A stretch of 16,707 nt of DNA from an uncultured Verrucomicrobiota bacterium (GTDB lineage: Bacteria > Verrucomicrobiota > Verrucomicrobiia > Chthoniobacterales > SZAS-18), in contig CALMVM010000264.1 of the NCBI GenBank assembly GCA_937873255.1, positions 6,977 through 23,683 on the forward strand. Reading direction: 5' to 3'. Positions 1 through 6,218 of the stretch are shown here, in pieces. Position numbers and translations under genes: made by a program. Position 1 is the stretch's first letter, and every line of letters starts with the position of its first letter. The notes under the pieces were generated by a model, which was given only the letters and a program-made list of their open reading frames with translations, was not told the DNA's origin and made no database searches.

Positions 1-1
1 A

Positions 2-139
2 ACATATCTTCATACTATCGTACTTTATGATGTTGATGGCGATGGGGCGTTGATAGATTGCGTTTCGACAGATGGCATGAACTCCCGCTTCTGTTGCGCA
101 AGAGGAGAACCGGCAAGTTCAGAGGCTTTAAATTTATGA
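2..139 (+). CDS. 3' end of an upstream gene (C-terminal fragment with DxDxDG motif)
   Basis: A frame open from the left edge ends in TGA at 137-139, giving 45 visible codons. The peptide contains YDVDGDGALIDC, a DxDxDG-type acidic cluster as found in EF-hand, dockerin and FG-GAP/integrin-like calcium-binding loops, followed by a cysteine pair (FCC). The gene's start lies outside the window. It is less GC-rich than the genes downstream, and the open stretch is short, so chance cannot be excluded; the acidic motif is the main argument for coding. If real, it is probably the tail of a secreted or surface protein. No family can be assigned from 45 residues. Confidence 0.42.
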   Translation, partial: TYLHTIVLYDVDGDGALIDCVSTDGMNSRFCCARGEPASSEALNL

Positions 140-180
140 ACAGGGTTAAGGCGGCGGATAATCGTTGTCAATTATGAATG

Positions 181-193
181 TATGAATTTCATA
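181..193. repeat. 13-bp palindrome TATGAA-T-TTCATA
   Basis: Two perfect 6-base arms flank a single central T, in the AT-rich stretch after the upstream gene's stop. The size and symmetry would suit a dimeric regulator operator. No adjacent promoter is convincing, and one such palindrome in AT-rich DNA can arise by chance. Confidence 0.35.
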
Positions 194-284
194 TTTTATG
201 CACGTGTCATGGACTGGGCAATAGGAGAGACAATGGGGCAGGGGACCATTGAGCGCCGAGGCGTTCTCATGTCCGAAAGCCAGT

Positions 285-298
285 TGATCTTCAGATCA
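285..298. repeat. 14-bp palindrome TGATCT-TC-AGATCA
   Basis: Perfect 6-base arms flank a 2-base centre. The loop is too small for a stable hairpin, so a protein-binding palindrome is the likelier reading if it is functional. It overlaps the end of the doubtful 22-codon frame at 233-301. Confidence 0.35.
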
Positions 299-461
299 TA
301 AGATGAACGGGTCGAGTCGGCTCGGTCCCGGCGCTCTCACCGCGCGTTCGGAAAAGCTCTCGACGCCCGCGAGGCGGCGCACGGTCGCCCGTGCCAGACC
401 TGTGGATTTTCTGATGGTGCGTAGAGGCTCTCAGCATGATGACGGCGGCGCACTTCCTCGT

Positions 462-529
462 AATACGCCCGCGAGCGTGCCCGCCCGGCGGCCGACGTGG
501 CCTGCGCGGTCCTGTTGTGCGGGCGTATT
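462..529. repeat. Perfect 11-bp inverted repeat with 46-base loop
   Basis: AATACGCCCGC at 462-472 is the exact reverse complement of GCGGGCGTATT at 519-529. The 46-base interval contains a second potential stem, GGCC (490-493) with GGCC (499-502) around a 5-base loop, so the whole could fold as a nested structure. A further 6-bp stem (GCACGG 379-384 with CCGTGC 389-394) lies upstream. No transposase, integrase core site or T-tract accompanies it. It could be a structured RNA, a short palindromic element or a remnant; the function is unknown. Confidence 0.5.
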
Positions 530-762
530 TTGCAGGTGTCAGCGGTCGGCGACTTGCACAGCGCGTTGCGAATCTATCGTCCATCAACATGCGTTATTCT
601 GGTGGTGCCGGGGAGATTTAGAGGGGCAAAAGGGTCGGTGCATCGCTTCGCTGGGTTTGCCTCTGATCGGCGGCTGGCCTTACTCGCCGAGCACGCTTTA
701 AAGCCGGTTTGGATGTGATCTTGCCTTGGTCGTCGCCCGAAGAAAGTTTTCCTGCGTTTTTC

Positions 763-790
763 TTGCCACCGATCTGTTCTCTGGCACAAT
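763..790 (+). promoter_or_regulatory. Possible weak promoter with TGCCA/TGGCA inverted repeat
   Basis: TTGCCA (763-768) and CACAAT (785-790), 16 bases apart, resemble a -35/-10 pair for the gene beginning near 799. TGCCA (764-768) and TGGCA (782-786) also form an inverted repeat with a 13-base spacer. The -10 matches consensus at only 4 of 6 positions and lies very close to the start codon, so this is a suggestion only. Confidence 0.2.
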
Positions 791-798
791 GATCGCCC

Positions 799-1290
799 GT
801 GCAAGGGACACATTTATCCAACGGCTCTCCCCAAGCCGCCGTGCCGCCGACGCAGCGGGTCGTCTCACCTTTTGCCAACGTCACGACGACACCGCAGGCA
901 CACAACGGACGCAAAATACCACTGGTATGGGTCATGTTGATCGCCGCCGTGCTGCTCGGCAGCATCGGGGTTGGAATTTTCTTCACCCGCTTCGCCTCCA
1001 GCCCATACCGCACCCTAGAGCCGTTCCCGCTGGAAACCTATGTAGGCAACTACCACGCGCTGGAAGGCTCGCGCTTCAAGGCCACTTTGCGAGTGGAAAA
1101 CGACCTCGGCTACAGCGCGGGGGCTGGTCGGTTGATGGTCTTTTCCATTGAGGGCGACGGCCGCACCTTGGTGGCGCTCGTGCCCGCGCGCTTAGCCGAC
1201 AACCTCTTCAGCCGTGGGCAGCGATACACGGCCGAGTTGCAGGTGGGCGACGGCGGCCTCATCCAGGTCAACAGCTATGTCAAAAACTAG
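799..1290 (+). CDS. Small bitopic membrane protein with periplasmic beta-rich domain
   Basis: This 163-residue protein is of no family I recognise. A Pro/Thr/Ala-rich cytoplasmic stretch (residues 1-38) precedes one membrane segment (about 41-63, PLVWVMLIAAVLLGSIGVGI) and a soluble domain of about 95 residues. That domain alternates short polar and hydrophobic stretches (RLMVFSIEGDGRTLVALV) and ends in LIQVNSYVKN, which suggests a small beta-barrel or OB-like fold (inference). An in-frame TGA at 790-792 forces the start downstream of it. The GTG at 799 is the first candidate, with no clear Shine-Dalgarno sequence; a GTG at 841 is the alternative. It overlaps the next gene by 14 bases, so the two are probably co-translated and may form an envelope complex feeding the ABC transporter downstream. 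Confidence 0.7.
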   Translation: MQGTHLSNGSPQAAVPPTQRVVSPFANVTTTPQAHNGRKIPLVWVMLIAAVLLGSIGVGIFFTRFASSPYRTLEPFPLETYVGNYHALEGSRFKATLRVENDLGYSAGAGRLMVFSIEGDGRTLVALVPARLADNLFSRGQRYTAELQVGDGGLIQVNSYVKN

Positions 1291-3244
1291 CCCCTCCCGC
1301 CTGCCGGTGCAGGGTATCTCGCTGTTCTTTTTGGGAGTGCTGAGCTTACTGGGGGTCTCGGGGCCAGCCTACGGCCAGCAATCCTCGCCTGCCCCTTCAA
1401 CATCCATCCCCGCCGTCAGCCCGGCAGCAACGGCTCCGGCCGTCCCAGCCACGGCGGCCAGTCCCGCCCCGCCCAAGCCGGCGAGCGCCGACGCGGCAGC
1501 ACTGGACTATCTCTACAACCGCAAGCCCCAAGACGGCTCGGTGGCCGGGGCCGCTGCCGAGAATAAAATGCGCGGGGACGATAGGACGCGCGCGCTCGAC
1601 GCACTGGCGGGCGCGGACAGCCCGCTAGAACCCGAGTTCGAGCAGTATCTCAATGCTGCCGAGGCCGATCCCGCCAAACTCAAGGCGTACCTGGCCGCCT
1701 ACGACAAGGTCGTCGCTCTGCTCTTGCAAAAGAAGCCCGCCGACGCCTACCAGGCGCTCTTCGCCATGGCGGCCTACGAGGGCGACGCCGGCATTGCGCG
1801 CCAACTGGCCAACAGGGTGCAGACCGTCTATGACGCGGACCAGACCACGCGTGGCATTCTGGCCGAGAACGACCGGCTGCAACAACAGGTGCGACGGTCA
1901 AACTGGAACATCGATCAGTATGCCGCCGATGATGACCGGCGGCGGGCAGACCGTGCCGCCAGCCAGCACCGAGCGACAACGAGTGGCAAGAACAACGGCG
2001 GCGCGCTGCCGGCCGACAATGGTGGCAACAACGGCGGCGACAGCTTGGGGATCGACCTGACGGGCAAGGCGCGCATGACTGAGGAGTACCTCGGCAGCCT
2101 GGACGGCAAGGCTCGCATCAAGCTCAACGAGGTCCGTATCAAGGGGGTCAGCGATAAGTCCAAGGCGGAGTTCGCCGACTACATCTCGACGCTCTACAAC
2201 AGTGGCCGGCTCTTCCACACGGTCGTGGCCGCCGATTTTTACCGCGTGCTCTTCCAAGACGGCAGCCTGCCCGGGCCGGTGGCCAACCAGGCTGACGCGG
2301 CTAGCGAGATCGTGCGCCGCATCAACCAAGCCGCCGAGGTCATCCGCTTCAAGATTTCTGCGGGCCAGCTTTCTAGCGCCTCGGCGCTTTTGCACGAAGC
2401 GTTCAAGGTCAACCACGACCACCCCGCCCTCCAGAGGCTGGAACGCGCTTCCAAGCTGAAGGTGGCCGCGTACTACGAGCTGCTCAAGCGGATGCAAAAC
2501 CTCATTGAGGCGCGCGAGTTCGGCGGCTTGGAGGCGCTCATTGCCGAGACTCAGAAAATGGCCAAGGACTTCGACGGCACCAAGGCGCTGGCGCTGGTCA
2601 ACGCCGTCAAGCTGGAAAGCCGCATGCACTTGGGCCAGGCCAAGCTGGCGGCGCAGCAGGGCGACCAGCAAAAGGCGCTCGACGAGTTCAAGGCAGCGGC
2701 GACCGCGTGGCCGGGCAACCCGGATTTGACGACGGCGTCCAACGGCTACTTCGAGAGCCAGGACAACAAAAACAAGGGCGTGGCCGAGTTCGACCGTGCC
2801 ATCACGGAGGGCAACTTCCGTGCGGTGTACGACAACCAGTTGCCGTTTTTGGCAGCGGTCAGGGGGGACGCCGAGCGCGAGAAGAAGTTCAAGGCGGCCC
2901 TAGAGAAAGTGCGCGATGCCGAAATGGCAACCGAGAAAGCGAACCTCTTGGCTCGCAACGGCGATAACTGTGGGGCGTGGGAGGCGTTGGAGGCTGCAGC
3001 CAAGGGCTGGCCGGACGACGGCAAGCTCAACAAGATGCGCGCCGAGATGTCGATCAAGGCGACCGAGTTCGTCAGTGCCATCAACAAGGCGCAGGAGGCG
3101 GAGACCCGCAAGGAACTCGGTTACAGCCTGACGCTCTACGTCCAGGCGCAACGCCGCTACCCGGCCAGCCAGGTGGCCAACGAGGCCATCACGCGGCTGA
3201 GCGCGCAGGTGCTCGGTAACAAGCCGCTGGCGGCAAATCCGTAG
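1277..3244 (+). CDS. Secreted alpha-helical TPR-like protein
   Basis: The 655-residue product starts at an ATG inside the preceding gene. This start is chosen because it places a classical signal peptide at the N-terminus (hydrophobic core ISLFFLGVLSLLGV, predicted cleavage after AYG at residue 33). The mature protein begins with a Pro/Ala/Ser linker to about residue 75. A helical region is split by an Asn/Gly-rich linker at about 236-256, and a long Lys/Glu/Ala-rich helical C-terminus follows. Two stretches have the TPR pattern of small residues, GD and a WP turn: about 455-490 (AKLAAQQGDQQKALDEF) and about 555-590 (ANLLARNGDNCGAWEALEAA). It probably acts as a periplasmic scaffold for protein-protein contacts. 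The frame stays open upstream to 1214, but that extension would bury the signal peptide. No catalytic motif is visible. Confidence 0.85.
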   Translation: MSKTSPSRLPVQGISLFFLGVLSLLGVSGPAYGQQSSPAPSTSIPAVSPAATAPAVPATAASPAPPKPASADAAALDYLYNRKPQDGSVAGAAAENKMRGDDRTRALDALAGADSPLEPEFEQYLNAAEADPAKLKAYLAAYDKVVALLLQKKPADAYQALFAMAAYEGDAGIARQLANRVQTVYDADQTTRGILAENDRLQQQVRRSNWNIDQYAADDDRRRADRAASQHRATTSGKNNGGALPADNGGNNGGDSLGIDLTGKARMTEEYLGSLDGKARIKLNEVRIKGVSDKSKAEFADYISTLYNSGRLFHTVVAADFYRVLFQDGSLPGPVANQADAASEIVRRINQAAEVIRFKISAGQLSSASALLHEAFKVNHDHPALQRLERASKLKVAAYYELLKRMQNLIEAREFGGLEALIAETQKMAKDFDGTKALALVNAVKLESRMHLGQAKLAAQQGDQQKALDEFKAAATAWPGNPDLTTASNGYFESQDNKNKGVAEFDRAITEGNFRAVYDNQLPFLAAVRGDAEREKKFKAALEKVRDAEMATEKANLLARNGDNCGAWEALEAAAKGWPDDGKLNKMRAEMSIKATEFVSAINKAQEAETRKELGYSLTLYVQAQRRYPASQVANEAITRLSAQVLGNKPLAANP

Positions 3245-3265
3245 AACCCGTCGCAGGAAGTCATT

Positions 3266-5068
3266 GTGGGAGAAAGAGGGGACTTCGAAACGATGGAAGT
3301 CGGCGACTTTCCAGCCGCCGAGCCGTCGGACGACTTATCAACGAGCGTGGAGGGATCCGACGCCGAACTGCCCGCCGCGATCTCCGCGCGGAAGATAAGC
3401 GTCACTGTAGCTGACACGCGCCGGGGCGTCGCGCGGGGCGGGCAGCGCCTGCTTCTAGACGGCGTATCGCTCACCGTGGCGGCCGGCAGCTTCGTGGGGG
3501 TGATTGGCCCCTCGGGCTGCGGCAAGAGCACGCTGCTTAAAGTTTTGGCTGGCATCCGTATTCCTTCCGGCGGCGAGGTGTTCGTGGGCGGCTACCCCGT
3601 GCAGACCCTGCGGTGGGAGCTTCCCTTGGCGATGGGCTACCTGCCGCAGTTCGCTGCCTTCCACGATGAGCTGACGGTGCGGGAAGTGCTTGCCTACGCG
3701 GCGGCGTTGCGGCTGCCTCGCTCGGTGTCCAAAGAACAGCGTGAGGAATGGTTGGGCCACATCGTGAGCCTCGCCCGGCTGGACGGCTTCTACGACCAGC
3801 TCTGCGGCACGCTGTCGGGTGGGCAGCGCCGCCGGGTCGCTTTGGCCGAGGAACTGGTGGGTGATCCGCAGTTCCTCTTTCTTGATGAGCTGACCAGCGG
3901 CCTCGACCCGCACTCCGAGGAAGAGATGATGTACTGGCTGGCCGACCTGACGGCCCGCACGGGCAAGACCGTCGTGCTCGTCACTCACGCCGTGAAGAAC
4001 TTGGCCCTGTGCCAATCAGTCGTCTTCTTGCACCACGGACGGTTATTGTACCAAGGCAGTTACACTGGATTGCTGGAGAGCCGGGCGGCGGCGAGCATCG
4101 AGGAAGTGTATCGGGCGGCGGAAGAGGAGGGGAGCCACCCGGATGTGACTGTCGTAGCGACGGAGGAGCTTGGCTTGGAGCTCTTGCTCCCGCAGTCGCT
4201 GCAAACCGCCAGACCGCCGACCGGCTGGCAACAACTGCCCGCGCTCGTAGCACGCCAGGCACGGCTGCTCTGGCGTGATCGCGGGCAGCTCTGGCTGCAG
4301 TTGGTTTTGCTGCTGACGTTCCCGGCGTTGGTGACGATTTTTGCCTCCAGCGGACTGCCACAGGTACGCAGCCTCTCGCTCGGCTTGGAATCCAACGTGC
4401 TGCGCACGCTCACCGAGCAGCTATCCTATTTAAAGGAGAGTTTTCACGCCGCCGGGCTCATCTCGGGGCTGACCATGTTCCAGGTGATCCTGCTTACTCT
4501 CATAGGGGCCAACAACGGCGCGCGGGAAGTAGCCAAGGAGCGTGGCGTGCTAGAAAAAGAGCTGCGTGCGGGATTATCTCTGTGGGCCTACGCCGGCCTC
4601 AAGTTCGCACTCGTGGCTCTGCTGAGCCTCATCCAGGCGGGCTGGATGACGGCGTTCGTGAAGGTGGGTTGTGGTTTTCCGGGCGATTTTCTTTTCCAGT
4701 TCGGCGTGCTCTTCTTGGCGACCCTGGCGATGAGCTGCACCTGCCTGGCGATTTCGGCGTTCTCACCGTCGCCCGAACGCGCGAGCCTGCTTTCCATCTA
4801 TCTGGTCGGGCTACAACTGCCGCTCTCGGGAGCCATCCTGGCGCTGCCTGAAACCGTGCGTTGGATCACGCGGCCGGTGATCTCGGCTTACTGGGGCTGG
4901 GCAGGGTATCTGCACACGCTCGGAGCCACGCGCCACTATGACGTGGTGCGGGAGGTCACCAACGCCTCGCTTGCACCATACGGGGTTTGCTTGGGCGTCC
5001 TCGCCCTGCACGTGCTCGTGTCCTTGATATTCCTGCGCCGATTTCTGACGAGTCGGCCAACCGTCTGA
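3266..5068 (+). CDS. ABC exporter half-transporter, ATPase fused to ABC-2 permease (ABCG-like)
   Basis: The 600-residue protein has its nucleotide-binding domain first. Walker A is GPSGCGKST (81-89), the Q-loop is YLPQ (115-118), the signature is LSGGQ (173-177), Walker B is FLFLDE (193-198), the D-loop is SGLD (201-204) and the switch histidine is H231. All ATPase motifs are intact. The C-terminal half has about six membrane segments (roughly 341-361, 400-415, 441-463, 475-499, 507-527, 571-590), as in ABC-2/ABCG exporters. Two ABCG-type half-transporters normally pair. The start is GTG 3266 with AGGAAG five bases upstream; ATG 3293 is possible. It lies 21 bases after the TPR-like gene, so the first three genes probably form one export unit. 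The substrate is unknown; a lipid-linked or polymer product would fit the context. Confidence 0.93.
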   Translation: MGERGDFETMEVGDFPAAEPSDDLSTSVEGSDAELPAAISARKISVTVADTRRGVARGGQRLLLDGVSLTVAAGSFVGVIGPSGCGKSTLLKVLAGIRIPSGGEVFVGGYPVQTLRWELPLAMGYLPQFAAFHDELTVREVLAYAAALRLPRSVSKEQREEWLGHIVSLARLDGFYDQLCGTLSGGQRRRVALAEELVGDPQFLFLDELTSGLDPHSEEEMMYWLADLTARTGKTVVLVTHAVKNLALCQSVVFLHHGRLLYQGSYTGLLESRAAASIEEVYRAAEEEGSHPDVTVVATEELGLELLLPQSLQTARPPTGWQQLPALVARQARLLWRDRGQLWLQLVLLLTFPALVTIFASSGLPQVRSLSLGLESNVLRTLTEQLSYLKESFHAAGLISGLTMFQVILLTLIGANNGAREVAKERGVLEKELRAGLSLWAYAGLKFALVALLSLIQAGWMTAFVKVGCGFPGDFLFQFGVLFLATLAMSCTCLAISAFSPSPERASLLSIYLVGLQLPLSGAILALPETVRWITRPVISAYWGWAGYLHTLGATRHYDVVREVTNASLAPYGVCLGVLALHVLVSLIFLRRFLTSRPTV

Positions 5069-5182
5069 AGCAGCTCGGGAAGAAAAAGGACGGAAAATTG
5101 GACAATTCCGTGCAAAAAAATTGGCACAACGCAAAGAAAAGGTTGTATGCCCCGTAGAGGGTTGATATAAGGGCGTCGTCGT
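5069..5182 (+). promoter_or_regulatory. Intergenic leader with two imperfect hairpins, repeated AAAATTGG and possible -10
   Basis: This is the only non-coding gap of more than 100 bases between 799 and the right edge. Bases 5090-5111 can pair as ACGGA/TCCGT plus ATT/AAT with a 2-base bulge. Bases 5123-5151 can pair as GGCACAAC with GTTG-TA-TGCC around an A-rich loop. AAAATTGG occurs at 5094-5101 and 5117-5124, 23 bases apart, about two helical turns. TATAAG at 5166-5171 is a fair -10, with TTGTAT at 5143-5148 a poor -35 at 17-base spacing. Neither hairpin is followed by a T-tract, so they are not convincing terminators. A regulated promoter separating the transporter block from the hydrolase block is plausible. 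Confidence 0.3.
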
Positions 5183-6196
5183 ATGCGACACAACTCAGGG
5201 AGGAATGGCGGAAGAGTGTGTGGCGGTGGTGGCGGGCGGGCTGGCCGCCGCCGTCAGCATGGCGGTCTCGCTGCCGCCCAAGTTTTCTTGGTGACGATAG
5301 TGGGGATTGTTCTGTCATGGGTTGTGGGGTGGAGGAACGCCGCCGCCGAGCCTTCGGCAGGGACCCTGCTGAGCGCGGGCGTGCGCCGGTTTTCCTTCCC
5401 TCCGCCTGCGGAGATGACGCGCGCAGACGTGTACACATGGGCCGCTCAGGTTAGGCCACAGGCGGTGCTGGTGCTTTGTCCGGGCTTTAACGGCGACGGC
5501 GAGACACTCATCCGCCAGCCGGCCTGGCAAACGTTCGCCCGCGCTAACCATCTAGCGCTTTGCTCCATTTCCTTTGTCTCGTCAGAGGCGGAAGTGAGGG
5601 CACTACGAGGTTATATCCACGCTCAACGCGGCTCCGGGGATCTGCTCCTCAAAAGCATCCAGCTCGCATATGGACGGGATTTACCCATCCTGATTTATGG
5701 GTTTTCCTGCGGGGCGCGATTTGCCGTCAGCATCGTGGACTGGAAGCCCGCGCGGGTGTTGGGCTGGTGTGCCTACTCGGCTTCTTGGTGGGAGGAGCCC
5801 CATTTCTCAGCCCACACTTTTCCTCCCGGCATCGTCGCCTGTGGGGAGGAGGACGCCGTGAACTACGGTACTTCCACCACGTTTTTCGCCAAAGGCAGGG
5901 CGGCTGGCCTGCCTTGGACCTGGGTGAGCCTGGCCCACATGGGACATGCTTGGAGCGAACCGCTCAACCAATTTGTGCGTGCCTACTTTGCCGCCATTTT
6001 ACGGAGGACGAACACGCTCAGCGGCTTTCGTCGTGAGGATGCTGAATCCAAGCGAAACGTTTCGGCCGGCACATGGCGCGACGTGGACACCAAGGCCGAA
6101 ATTTCTCCGCGTCAAGTGTTGGACCAGCCTGTCCTGGCCTCTTGGTTGCCGGAACCGTCACTGGCCAGCCTCTGGTGTGCCGTGCATTCTCCGTGA
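5183..6196 (+). CDS. Secreted alpha/beta-hydrolase-fold protein (intact triad)
   Basis: Numbered from ATG 5183, the protein has 337 residues. A Gly/Arg-rich N-terminus precedes a hydrophobic core (VFLVTIVGIVLSWVVGW), a probable signal peptide or anchor. The hydrolase region shows the nucleophile elbow GFSCGA (Ser175), a candidate acid in CGEEDA (Asp224) and histidines in LAHMGHAW (His252/His255), consistent with a serine esterase or PHB-depolymerase-like enzyme. A short C-terminal extension (WLPEPSLASLW) matches the next protein. The start is uncertain. ATG 5183 has only AAGGG upstream. GTG 5216 has AGGGAGGA at 5197-5204 with 11-base spacing and would suit a transcript starting after the -10 at 5166. 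GTG 5291 is a third option. The substrate is unknown. The next gene follows after 22 bases. Confidence 0.82.
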   Translation: MRHNSGRNGGRVCGGGGGRAGRRRQHGGLAAAQVFLVTIVGIVLSWVVGWRNAAAEPSAGTLLSAGVRRFSFPPPAEMTRADVYTWAAQVRPQAVLVLCPGFNGDGETLIRQPAWQTFARANHLALCSISFVSSEAEVRALRGYIHAQRGSGDLLLKSIQLAYGRDLPILIYGFSCGARFAVSIVDWKPARVLGWCAYSASWWEEPHFSAHTFPPGIVACGEEDAVNYGTSTTFFAKGRAAGLPWTWVSLAHMGHAWSEPLNQFVRAYFAAILRRTNTLSGFRREDAESKRNVSAGTWRDVDTKAEISPRQVLDQPVLASWLPEPSLASLWCAVHSP

Positions 6197-6218
6197 GGTG
6201 TCGGAGTCGTCTTCTGCC

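Larger units (their letters stand above)
140..798. other. 659-base region without a convincing gene
   Basis: Bases 140-300 are comparatively AT-rich. They hold the palindromes at 181-193 and 285-298 and a TTGTCA hexamer at 165-170 without a good matching -10. A 22-codon frame (233-301) with AGGAGA four bases upstream is the only small ORF with a ribosome-binding-site-like sequence. Bases 301-798 are GC-rich with overlapping open frames on both strands (for example 303-701 + and 291-590 -). Their products are Arg/Pro/Ala-rich, lack any recognisable domain and look like chance frames. The back part contains a perfect 11-bp inverted repeat (462-529) and a 6-bp stem (379-394), so a structured RNA or a remnant element is possible. 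Confidence 0.6.

Noticed and set aside
291..701. Overlapping open frames on both strands (303-701 +, 291-590 -)
   Set aside because: The products are Arg/Pro/Ala-rich without domains, signal peptide or ribosome-binding site; such frames are expected by chance in GC-rich DNA.
618..1013. 131-codon minus-strand frame
   Set aside because: It runs antisense into the small membrane protein gene, whose membrane segment and coupled start are more convincing, and it has no recognisable product.
726..1151. 141-codon plus-strand frame overlapping the first membrane protein gene
   Set aside because: The product is Arg/Gln/His-rich and lacks the membrane segment encoded by the 799-1290 frame, which also fits the overlap with the next gene.
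1898..2671. 257-codon minus-strand frame
   Set aside because: It is a shadow of the secreted TPR-like gene; its Leu/Val/Arg/Asp-rich translation mirrors the opposite strand's codon bias.
5090..5151. Hairpins as an intrinsic terminator after the ABC transporter gene
   Set aside because: The stems are imperfect and no T-tract follows on the plus strand; the A-run at 5114-5120 would only suit a minus-strand transcript, and no minus-strand gene exists.
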